Source: Perca fluviatilis
Taxonomy: Eukaryota > Chordata > Actinopteri > Perciformes > Percidae
Reading direction: 5' to 3'
DNA: 64,000 nucleotides
Assembly: GCF_010015445.1 (NCBI RefSeq)
Contig: NC_053120.1
Span: 15,427,597 to 15,491,596, forward strand
The notes under the pieces were generated by a model. That model was not told the DNA's origin. It was given only the letters and a program-made list of their open reading frames with translations, and did not search any database. Both the position numbers and the translations under genes were made by a program. Below are positions 43,260-55,296 of this stretch, piece by piece (the stretch's first letter is position 1; the number at the start of each line of letters is the position of its first letter).

Positions 43260-44078
43260 ATGATGAAGAAGGATATTATTAACTCGAGCCTGGCGGACGA
43301 GGCAGACCTCAAATCTCATCTCCGCGACGCCGAGAGCATCCTCAGCTCTCCGGACCTGGGGCTGCTCAAACTGGCATCCCCGGAGCTGGAGAGGCTTATC
43401 ATCCAGTCCAACGGTATGGTTACTACGACACCGACAAGCCCCCAGTTCCTCTACCCGAAGACGATAACGGACGAGCAGGAGTTCGCTGAGGGCTTTGTGA
43501 AGGCGTTGGAGGACTTGCACAAGCAGAACCAGCTGAACGGAGCCGGGCAGACGAACAGCAGCCTGGATCTGGGCACTAACATCGCCCCGGTCGCCATCCA
43601 GCCGGATCTGCCGGTGTATACGAACTTGAACAGTTACGGTATCGGGCCAATGGAAACCACTGTCAACTACTCCACGGACACAGTCCCTTTCCCGCCTCCT
43701 CCTTCGCATCTTTTGGGGACAGCCCCGCCGGAGCTGTCTCGGGTCCAGCCGCCGAAGGAGGAGCCTCAGACGGTCCCCGACGTTCAGAGCTTCAGGGAGA
43801 GCCCGCCGCTGTCTCCCATCGACAACGACTCACAGGAGCACATGAAAGCCGAGAGGAAGAGGCTCAGGAACCGGATTGCAGCCTCCAAGTGTCGGATGCG
43901 CAAACTGGAGCGGATCTCGAGGCTGGAGGACAAGGTCAAATCGCTGAAAAGCCACAACACCGATCTGGCCTCAACGGCTAGCCTGCTAAGGGATCAAGTG
44001 GCCCAGCTGAAACAGAGAGTCCTCAACCATGTCAACAGCGGCTGCCAGCTTCTGCCACACGAAGTGCAGGTGCACTAG
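43260..44078 (+). CDS. jund: jund: AP-1 transcription factor JunD, short-start form (272 aa)
   Basis: Nuclear bZIP factor that dimerises with Fos/ATF proteins on TRE/CRE sites. Intronless, as Jun genes are. The start ATGATGAAGAAG at 43260 gives MMKKD, which corresponds to the internal start of mammalian JunD (delta-JunD). An upstream in-frame GTG at 43203 adds nothing Jun-like. Seen in order: delta/JNK-docking region (residues 8-45) with SP sites at S30 and S40 in [47 protein letters not shown]; basic region from residue 196; leucine zipper; C-terminal [22 protein letters not shown] and PFPPPP point to JunD rather than c-Jun or JunB. The N-terminal MxTPFYxD block is absent. Basic-region residue 213 is Met where Jun proteins have Lys. 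Confidence 0.95.
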   Translation: MMKKDIINSSLADEADLKSHLRDAESILSSPDLGLLKLASPELERLIIQSNGMVTTTPTSPQFLYPKTITDEQEFAEGFVKALEDLHKQNQLNGAGQTNSSLDLGTNIAPVAIQPDLPVYTNLNSYGIGPMETTVNYSTDTVPFPPPPSHLLGTAPPELSRVQPPKEEPQTVPDVQSFRESPPLSPIDNDSQEHMKAERKRLRNRIAASKCRMRKLERISRLEDKVKSLKSHNTDLASTASLLRDQVAQLKQRVLNHVNSGCQLLPHEVQVH

Positions 44079-45147
44079 TCGGAAGGACAGACCTGCATTT
44101 GGGCTACTGACCAGCATATAAGCTTCATGGACTTTCTTAATGTTGGTTTTTCTGTATGTAGCGTAGCCCAGATGTGTGCTGTTCCCAGTGGAAATAATGC
44201 AGGCCATAGGCCTATAGGCCAAATGTAGGCCTATTAATAATTGGTTGATTGATTTGAGCATCGGCAAGATGTAAACAATAGGGTAGAACACAATTCGAGA
44301 TAAAGTGTGATAATGAGACTCTTCAGTTGTAATCGGTCAACAAATTAGACATTTTAATTCGTAAAGTAATTTCCAGGATCCACATTCGCCTCCACCCAAT
44401 GGAGAGCACAAATATAGTCCTATTAATCAAGGGATTTTAAATGTTTTTTTTTTTTTTTTTTGATTTATGCCGAAATGAAGAGCGTTTGCCTTTTAATATG
44501 GTCGATGTTTGAAATCCTGTTCTACCTCGTATATTTTACTGATGAACAAGGCTGTTTCTTTTAATGGACTTTGGCTTTGGGCTTTCCTGATGAGAGAAAG
44601 AGGCACTTATTGGTTCTATGTGCTCAACTTTAATGACAGAAAGCAAAAAATTGGTTTTTTTCCCTGTAAAAATGTTTATAGACTTGCAGTGTCTATATAA
44701 AGTTTCAAACATGGACCAAACAGATTTACAATATTTCTACAAACGTAGCCTAATATTAATATAATATTTATGACACAGATACCATTAATATATTAGGAAG
44801 TGGCTGTAAGAAAAAATGCACATACACCCACATTTAATATGTAAAAGATGACCTAGCCTAGACTATTTACCATTTATTTATGTAAGAAACAATTTGCATG
44901 ATGTTTACATACTCGAATGTTGCCCACAGCTGGTTGTCAAAGGGTGCAATTCATCAGTGTTTATAATCTTTACTCTTTACAAACACATGTTTTATCTATT
45001 TTTTACTCTACTGTGTCCCTATTTCATTGTGTTCTTATTTTAATGTGAAGAGGCGTAACCTTTTTGTTGCACTGACTGTTGCTGCCAACTCAAGCCTACA
45101 GTTGTTTGGCTGTATGCTGCTTTGTTCTGAATTAAATGCTGCTCGGC

Positions 45148-45153
45148 AATAAA
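45148..45153 (+). terminator. polyadenylation signal of jund
   Basis: AATAAA about 1.07 kb after the stop, followed by a T-rich stretch. The 3'UTR contains ATTTATTTAT at 44873-44882, an AU-rich element of the kind found in immediate-early mRNAs. Confidence 0.65.
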
Positions 45154-45199
45154 CGCTGTTTCCTCCATTTTGACAAAATTCTCATATTTACATGCATGT

Positions 45200-48100
45200 T
45201 GTGAAAATCATAGGTCTAAGTCAGTGTGTGCAACAGTGAAGGAGCTGTTAGTGGAGGTCGGGTGCGACCCTTATGTGTTTCTCCAAAGAAGTTGGTCAAA
45301 ATCAAGACATAGCCTACTATAATCATTCATTTTAAAACTATGTTCAGTTTCATACAGGTATTCAACTAACTGGGTTGACTGAAGAATCAGTTTTCTAGTC
45401 CAAAGAATAACATGGAAAATTATTTTTATTAAGTATATTAAATATAAAGACAGTAAGAAATTATGTTTGGGTTATTTGGCAGTGCCAACAGAAAATTAAA
45501 ACTATAACTGAACTAAAAGTCAACACTATATCATTATAAATAATAGTGATTCTTTTTCCTGGATCACTTAATGTACATTATTTTGATAAGGAGTACATTT
45601 ACAGCTGCTCCTCTAATGGAGACTGAATTAGTGAAGTCAGTGTTGTGTAATAGAATGGATTCTGGAAGTGTGTGTGTGGACATCTGCATCACATCATCAC
45701 CATGGTGTCTTTCTCCCTCTGCTGGTTAATTGAGGAATTGGTTAAAATGACATTTTAGTGAATATGTTGGGATAGTTCTGACGTATTGAAGGATCTTGAA
45801 GAGGATAAGATTGATTTCACATGCCATTGAACAGATGTCAGCCCATAATAATGTGAATATGGATACTGTATGGCTGATTTATTTTGTGTATATGACTCCT
45901 CAGCAAGGCAGAATAAATCTGATTAGATGGGGTTCCTTACAACATTATGTTATCAAATTATGTTATTTATTATCCACATCTAGGAGTCCTTTAAATCAGG
46001 GTTAGACCAAAATACTAATTATATCAGCCTTTTCAGTAAACACTGTGTAGCCTTTTGATGTTAGCCAGTCAGTGTCGTCCACCTACAGTATGATAAGGAA
46101 GAGGCTCTTGTCTGACCACAGTTCAAGAAAATTAGAACTGCAAAACCTGCAAAATGTAATTTTCATAAAGCTATTTTCGATTATTGTAAGGTATGGTTTT
46201 TGTGAATTGAATAATACGTATTATAATATATATAGTGCATATCGTTTTTGACTTTGGCCGAAAGGCATATACAGTATAGCCCTAATGGGGGAATGGAGGC
46301 CTCCCTCACAGACAATAACTGTGTATAATTTAAAAAGCCATGTAACAGAGAGAAAAAAACATTTAATGTTTCAGCTGAGTTGAAATATAGAAACACAAAT
46401 GTTGCTTTGGGCATGTTGACCTCGAAGGTAGGAAGGTCGCATGCCGTCAGTCACTCTGAGGCAGGAATAGATGGGATTTTGACAAAACACAGCTTAGCTA
46501 ACAGCAAAAGCAGAAACTAATAGCACACTATTGTCTCCCTTTATGCCTGGCCCTGTCACTCGTGATATTATATCCTTTGCTGATATGATGTTTATTTGTT
46601 TGGAAAATCTAATGTAACAAAGGAGCTACTTTGGATCATAGTTTTCGCATGCATTCACCTGGTTAGTCTTCTTGACGATAGGATCACCGTGCACAAATAT
46701 TTTGTACACTTACTGGCCGATTACATATCTGCCTGCATTTTCCCTTCATAAGCAACCACTCTGAAGAGCTTGTTGCTGTACAGTTTATTTCTACATCATC
46801 TGACAGCAAAAAGTGGAACATTGACATCTTGAGGCAGTTGGGACGATCAACATGACAATTTTACTGCTGGAAGACAGAGCTTTCATGACACCAAAAAATG
46901 TGATTAGTCAAAAGAATATCTGAATCTCAACCCTACTTTCTGGGGTTAAAACAATATTTATGACACAGCACAAGTTTTTTCAGTTAGTATGCATATCTGA
47001 TATCAGTTCATTTTGTGATCTTAAGTTCATTAGAAGTAGCAGGTAAGAGTATCCATCTCACCAACAAAAGGTACAAAATATTGTAAATCTTCAAAAACAA
47101 GAATCAACTAATTGTTAGTAACTTTTTTATTGTTTTACCACAAAGTACAGATAAAAACATCCACAGCATATTCTCTCACCTTCATGGCCCAAACTGAGGA
47201 GGATGTGAAGAGGCAGTACAAGACCATTTAAAGTATGTTTCTTCGTGCTAGTAGAAGATCTAAAGTCGGCAACTTCTACCAAGCTTGATGGCATTTTTTT
47301 GTGTAGATACTGTAATGTGTATTGCTTATGTAACAGAGTAACACATTCATTCACAAGCAAGCCTAGTAATGAATGCAGATACAGTACAACATGGCTGTTT
47401 TTTTTGTTTGTTTTTTAGGTTTTTACTGTCTTTTTTTCTTTGTTGCAAGCATTAGTCGATACAACACAATCCACACATATGACTCAAAGAACCGTATTTA
47501 CAGATCTGGTTTATATAGAGAGGAAGACGCATTAGAAAGGAGAACAGTTGAAAAGTTTGGATTTTACCGGAAAAGAAACAGTCACAACCAGTAAGAAGTT
47601 AAATGTATGCAGGATCAAAATTGTCTCCCAGGTTTGTCGTAATCATCACTCCCTTATAATAATCAATACTTTGGTGGGGCACTTTGACTGGGGCCTCATT
47701 TTCTCAAACTTTGAAAGTCAGTGGCACATCTGTGATTTCAGGTTGGTATGCTGACAGTTAATTAACACAACAATTACTCTCAAAATAAATGCTTTTCTGA
47801 ATTATATTTGCTTCAATCACATAGTCAAAATCACTTTCTTTATGAAGTTGATGAAGTTGACCACCACAATGATTTGTGTAGTGCTTTGCCCTCTCAATCC
47901 ATCCTTTTCATCTCTGTTTTTACTGGAAACAACAGCATTCAAAAGGTATGCATTGCCCACCAGCAAGCCTGGCATATGATTTCTAAATTACCAAAATTCC
48001 CTTCAGTACTCCAAGCAGCATTTGTTTTATTACAGTTTGTAATTTGGTCACACTGCTCATTATGGCATCCTACAGCAAAAACAGTGAGCTGCTTCTACAG

Positions 48101-50371
48101 CAATCTTTGGTGAAGTGAAAAGAGTGAATACCCGGCAAACCAGTTTTAACTGTGGAAACTGTATTAAAACAAGGGTACAAACATGTTCTGAGTGTTTGGT
48201 GTAGTAATGCACACCCTGTAATGGACATACTGTAAAAACAGCTGTTAGCAGAAATGTGGAGTGGTTGGAGCCAAGAAAACGTCAGAACAAAATATGTAAT
48301 TCCTGCATTGATTCAAAACTAGTGGTAGAAACTCAGCAGCTACCTGGTCTGTGAACATATCAGCCTCCAGCTGTTTGATGCTTGTTAAACAGTGCTGTAT
48401 GTACTTCTCCTGAAGACACAAAATAGACTGTAATACTGATTCAGAAGAAGATGCTTATGTCACAGTGTTGGCTGTATGTCACACATGTCATCCTATTCTC
48501 TCCTGATGTTTCCGTTCACTCCCTCTATGGGTCAAACTATTAGATAAAGGCAAAATACCATACAAATATCTAACAAAACAACACTGTTTGCATCCTCCAA
48601 ACCCATTCCATCATATTTTAGAGAACGATGAAATGTTTGAATGATTATTGTTACAGGGAATTTGATAAAGTAGCTGTGACTATCCAAACAGCTATCAGGA
48701 AGATGAAAACTAAGTTTGCTGAATTTGAGTCTGAGTCATAAATGGTCTGCTGTAATAATCACATAATTCCATCCTCAATGCTTTGTATCCCCAGCAGGAT
48801 TGTCTCTGCCTGATATAAAATACTGGAATATCAACGCGTAGCATTGTTAGCAAGCACAACTGCTCAACTGTGTTACACAAAATGCTATTGCAGATATTCT
48901 TACATCTTTATATTTTCTGTTAGTGACAGCAGGAACAATAACATGTTGAGGCTGTTGGGACAAAAAGCATCAATGTTATTGCTCATCAGGAGTAAAATAA
49001 AATAAAGTTTTGAGCCTTCTGAAAGCTCACATCTTTATTTTATTTATTACTTGATGTCAGCTGTACTGCAGTTGCTGTCTGGCTTAAAGGATTTATGATG
49101 CAGCAAAAAGTTTCTCCAGCAAGCGCCTTCTTCTTATATAAGAGACATTTTAAAATGCTTCCCTTTATTAGTAGCAGTGCTGGAAATGTGGTTTGGAGAA
49201 TGACCAACATATTAGTAATTTTCTGATTGGTAATTCAGAATCAAAGGGTCATTCCACTGTATTTTTCTAAGCAGGAAGTTTGAATTTCTGACGTCCCTGG
49301 AAGGCAGCATGAGACAAAACCGACAGGGAAATGAAACGACTCACGGAGGAGCTGCCGAGGGTGCAAACAATTCCACACATCATCCAAACAAACCCAACAA
49401 CATAGACCTCTTATATTTGATACTATCCTCATAGAACTTTATACCTTTTTAAATTCATTTCAAGAAATGCATACCTGTAGATATTATATATATATATATT
49501 GCACAACATTTATATGTACATTAAAAGAAATTAAATAATTAAATAAAACGTGTCTCTAAATTTTTTGCTATTTTTTACGTAGCTCTATCTTGTTCATATT
49601 TTCCTCACCCAGTGTTGAAAGAATAAATGGGGCTCCAGAATACAAAAACATAAAAAAGGCCAAATGAAAAGGCTCAGATGAATAATGAAAACAAAACACT
49701 TGTTTATACCTGCAATATCCATGTGTAGATACCAGGTGAGCCAACAAATGAAGCACAGATACCGGTACATGTATGTTTGATTCTGTGTGCATTCAGAATC
49801 ATAAAAGAAATGAACACATCAGTATGGAGCAGATTTCAGCTGCATCATCATCAACTCCACCACGGCTTTCTCCGTCACCTCATCCAAGGCTGAAATCTTT
49901 TCAAGACATGAAACAATGTACCGTAAACATTGGAAGGATTTAAATGGCACTCTGAGGACGGATGCCGTCAAATCCTTCTTGTAAAACCACAATGAGGAAC
50001 AGCAAGACTATGAAAGATGGGTCGGGAACCTTCAAGAACCTGGTTTGCAAAGAGTCTGAAACACTGTATTTTGATTAAACTTGCTTTGGTATCAGATAAA
50101 CACCCGCACTGATAAAAAAAATCACCTTTTAGCTATTTTATGAGGAGCAACCATGCCTCTAGCACTGGCCTACTAGCATCTCAGAGCATATCAGACACTT
50201 TTTAACCTGGTTCTTGAGCCCCTCAGCCAATGATCCTTACTAGGTTACAGAAAGAAGCAGGAAAGTGAGTGAAAAGGGTGTTGGGAGTATTTGACCCGAG
50301 GTTCAAGGGTCCAGCTGAAGGAGGACAAGGAGGAAAGGGAGAGGAAAAAGGTTTAGGGGAAGTAGTCAGCT
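45200..50371. other. between jund and rab3a, no gene seen
   Basis: About 5 kb with no supportable exon. Part of it, nearest 50371, is presumably the rab3a 3'UTR (minus strand); minus-strand AATAAA-type words occur near 49031-49052, but the true end is not identifiable. Confidence 0.45.
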
Positions 50372-50562
50372 TTAACATGCACAGTCCTGGTGAGGAGGAG
50401 CAGGCTGCTCTGTCAGCTGGGGTCCCTGTTTGGCCCCTGTGACGGCGGGATCTCCGGCGTCCAGGCTCTCGGACATCTTTTCACAGATGACGTCGACCAG
50501 GCGCTCAAAGGTCTGCTTCACATTGATGTTGTCCTTGGCGCTGGCCTCGAAGAACTCAAAAC
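50372..50562 (-). CDS. rab3a: rab3a coding exon 4
   Basis: 191 nt to the TAA at 50374-50372, acceptor CTCCAG, phase 1 in. Encodes [20 protein letters not shown] and the hypervariable tail ending HQDCAC, the CXC prenylation signal. Confidence 0.97.
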
Positions 50563-51688
50563 CTGGAGAGGAAACAGGGTGTGAAAGACGGTCAGAGAGG
50601 TTTAATGGGGATGTATTCTAGCTTTGCCAGAATAAATTGACCGGAGTTTAAAACTCCAACACAAAGAAAGCGGAAGGTAACGGACATCCGGCCGAAAAGA
50701 GTTTCCAGCGGCAACAGAGTAATGCGGGAAGTGGAATGTCGTGGATATAGACTAATGTGGACGTGGTCATCTGTGCATCTGCATAGTTTAACACATACTA
50801 GGGATGGTACGGTTCATGAAAAAACACCCGAACCGCTCGGTTCGCTAGTCTCGGTTCGGAGCATGTGTGTACCGCACGGTTCGTCAGTACACTGTTAAGC
50901 TGCACTAACCTCTTACTGCCGTAGTGCCCACTTTATACACTTATGTTAAAACACTAACTGGAAATGACGAGCGGGATGGGCGTGACAAACGCAACCCATG
51001 GCAGCTGATTGGACGATAGCGTCACATGGGTCTGGCTGGTCCCTAATTTCAAAACAGACTGTCATGGCGGCTCGTTCAGAGTACGATCTCATATTGTACT
51101 AAAATAGTTCACCGAAACGTGTTTCTGAAAACATTTTAAGCGAGAAATAGGCCATGCAGTTGCTGAATCTGTCTTCATTTCAGATCGACAAAGGTCAGTT
51201 TAAAAGATTTTCGTCAGCTTTTGAGAGACACCGAGCCGACCGCTCCTCAAGTGGAGTGGGGTGCCGCTGCAGGTCACGTCACGTGCAGAAATGTCAGGTG
51301 GGAGAGAGGCTGCCCAGAGCTGTAGGATGCGCCAGCGTCGTTTATAGTCTGGTGTGTGGGAACATTTTGGATTTCAAATGATGATGAAATAAAACAATAT
51401 ATAGAACTGCCACTGTGTGCATGTTTTATGCAACATGCATTCAATATGCTAATTTTAGCTATATATATCATATGCTGAAGTATATTCTGGAGTGTTGAAG
51501 ATTAAAAGAAAAAATAACAAGAACCGTACAGAACCGAAAACTGTGACCCTAAAACCGTGATACGAACCGAACCGTGGGTTTTGTGAACCGTACCACCCCT
51601 AACAAATACCATACCAACCTTCTGCCTGTCCATCTATTCACTTCAGGTCAGTGTACATACAGTAACAAAGAGTCGTACAAAGTGTGTA

Positions 51689-51756
<68 letters not shown>

Positions 51757-54700
51757 CGTGCGTGTACACCATGAACTCACCGAGGTGATCAGACAGCTGT
51801 CGGCCTCTATCTCCGCCCACCACTCGCTCGTCCTCCATGTCACACTTGTTCCCTACCAGCAGCACCTGGGCGTTGTCCCACGAGTACGTTTTAATCTGAG
51901 TCGACCTGGAAGCCAACACACCCAGCAGTCAGAGAGGAAACTCTGAAAGACTGTGATCACACTGCAGGCTGAATGTAGCCTGAAGTCTTAATTATTCCTC
52001 TCACACGTTTTCTAAATCAGTGTATCCAGTAAAAAAGCTTTAAACCAAGTGATTGAGCACAGTTACGAAATCCCATCCTGATAAATGAAACCTAGATGTG
52101 ACTATTATTTCACATCTAAAATCAGAATTGGACAGCAAGATAATTTGACCTCACTGCCTGACTATTTTGTCACAATTACCAGATATGGTCTCAAAAAAAG
52201 AGTTTTTGTTAAAATATTGCACAAAGAACCCCATCTGTAACACCTTCATCCTCTCCTCCTGCGTGTTCCTGCTCAGCCATAGCACCAGATCTCATTGGTG
52301 AAAATGCAGTTTCACTTTCCTCTTAAACTTGAAGTAGATGGAGATGGATGTAGATGGAAAGGAAGAGCTGTGTCCAGTATGATGAAAACAATGAGATAGC
52401 AGTGAAAATAAACGCTAGATGTTGACCTAGTGTAGTAGAGTATATGTCTAAATGTAATCAAGGTTCAACTTTATAAACTCTGGACTTTTTCTATAAGGAC
52501 AAATGAAATAACACACAGAGCCAAAACCCAGGCAGGAGACAAAACTAATACATACAGAAACTTGAACCGAATGCTGTGTGCATCCATCATCAGTAACTTT
52601 ACAGTAGGCTACATCTATTTCCAGACTGGTTATCTACCACTTGATCCATCCTCCACACAGCGCTCCCTCTCACAGGTAAAGCTCCATGGTGTCAGTTTAC
52701 ACTCTCATCACGTACCAGTCCTGGACGGCGTTAAAGGACTCCTCGTTAGTGATGTCATACATGAGGATGAAGCCCATGGCTCCTCGGTAGTAGGCAGTGG
52801 TGATGGTGCGGTAACGCTCCTGACCCGCTGTATCCTGGATAAAAACAACAAAAACAGCTGCAGTTAGTTGACTATTTCTTAAAATGTCACAGAATCTATT
52901 TCACAGTGACTTCTGACAGATTCGGTTGAGGATAAACCTTTATGTCTTCAAACTGTCTATTTGGTACCTTTTCCTTATTTCTCACATGACAGAGATTTTG
53001 GCACAAGGCCTGCAAACACTCTGCCAACACTAACAATATTACAACTTATTCTATTAGTCAAAACCTCAGGTTTTGTTTCTAAATTTAAAGACAACAAAAA
53101 GACAAAACGAGCACCAAGAAAAAACTAAAAACTTACAAAAATCATATTCCTCACTGAGGGTATAACCACAGCCACAACAGGTGACACCATTTACTCATTG
53201 TTTAACTTAATGAATTTGGCTGGTAAAATGATAAATCATGTAGAATTTGCAGGGTGCAGAAATTCAAGTCAAATTCAGGAGTTGTCTAATCCTTTTTCAT
53301 ACTACGCGATCTTGTTTTTAAAGACACAATCCTTGATTGGTTTACGGCTCACTACTCCTTAGTAGGTAGAGTCATGTACACCGATCTTGTATCCTGCATT
53401 AAAGATGTATCATCCTGACACAAAAACAAAACAAAAGAATCCCATGACAACAGGAAATGACAAACAAAATAGCGTGATGTTAAAGTGTTTTTATCAGAGC
53501 AGGTATTTTGCAGATTCGAGAGTGGATTCAGTTACTTATTTTAGAATGATTCAAATGTTTAAGACCTGCAGATGCCCCCACACGAACGACTTGGGTTCTC
53601 TGATGTGGTTTCACAATTACTTGAGCCTAAAGAAAGCCTAAACATTTAACATGTCAGACTGACACATTGTTTCCATGTGCACCAGTACAGCCAGCGTATT
53701 AAAAGGCCTTTTGTGGTTTTTATAATCTTCATCATCTCCTCCTATTGTCTTTATTTTTGCTTGCGAGCTTTGCCAAACAGAGATCCTGTCTCCTCTTCCC
53801 TTGCTCTCTCTCTTTCTCTCTCTGCTTGGCCACAACCCAGGTGAGATTAAATGTCAGTCCTAATTCCTAATGAATGCTCAGGGAATTAAAGCCTGGTGTG
53901 TTTCTGATACCCAACCGAGCAGCTTCTGGTCCAACGGCATCACTCTGCTGTCAGTGTGGAGATAAACAGAGCAAAAAAAGAAACCAATCACTGGCTCTAC
54001 TGGAAGGAGGCAGCTATTATATTATTTACACACTGCTTACAACTACATTATAGTGTGTTATAAATGATTAATTGAATTAATTTACAATTACTATCATAGG
54101 CACATCACACCACATATACAGCGAATACCTAGGTTCTACGTACTGTTATCAAAAATATCTCTCTAGGGAATTAGATTAGTTACGTTGAAGCATCTAAACA
54201 ATGCACACATACAGTAACATGGACTGCAGCGTGCAGTCTCCGACAAACCATCCAGTCCTTAGAAGTGTGCACACAAGAACACACAAAAATAACATACTGT
54301 ACACAGATACACTTTTTAGCTTTTCTTTTCTTGTACTCATTGATGTGTAATCACACACAATCATTCTCAAGGCACAAGATTTGTATATATGTATTGTTAG
54401 AGAGCTGCAGCTCTGACATTTCCATACTGTTGGTTATTATGTTCCGCAGTTTATGTGCTGCTCATCCACTCTATGTGCTGCCGGCTGCTCAGGATGAGAG
54501 CATCAAGCTCTATACCTAAAATGTCAGTGTAGGTAGCACTGAGTGGTGTTACATAATGAACACGTTGGAGTACTCTGAGTTCACCACGAGCCCTGATACA
54601 AAGATAAAGCTGTGAAAATTTTAGATGAGCGAACATTAAGTCAATAATGACTAATCGGGCTGAGACTTTGGATAAGGATCACCTGCCGTGATGTTGTGTG

Positions 54701-55002
54701 ATCTTAACTCTTCAGATAAACCCAAATTCAATGTTTTCCCTGTTGTCCCTGCCTCCTGGACTCGTGGGTAAATTAATTTTATTTAATAGAACACGAGTCA
54801 AAACAAAGATACATTGCAGACTACAAGGAAAACATGGTAAATCGGCCACTACGTGGACCCACGTTGTCTAAAACAAGACAACCTAAGTATACAGTGTATC
54901 TATATATACTGTAGGTAGACATCTGAGCTCATGACTCAAACCGTTTAAATATTTACTTGAATTGATTCTCAGCTGAGATAATTGCTGAGAGATGTGGGGG
55001 TA

Positions 55003-55080
<78 letters not shown>

Positions 55081-55240
55081 GAAAGGGAGGGGATATCTAC
55101 TAGGGTGAGATGTGTGTTGTAGTGGGGGAGGGGAGAGCAGCACCCAGTCATCTATTTCTCGTGCTCTGATTGGCCGATTCTGTCTCCCTTACCAGAGGCA
55201 AGACCTGGCAAAGGCTGACAACAGAGACAGCTCTACACAC

Positions 55241-55296
<56 letters not shown>

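Noticed and set aside
43245..43709. 154-codon open frame antisense to jund, Arg-rich
   Set aside because: Mirror of the GC-rich jund coding sequence; no family resemblance.
47373..47594. Short hydrophobic frame followed by basic residues
   Set aside because: Begins in a T-rich tract; no conservation evident and no splice partners.
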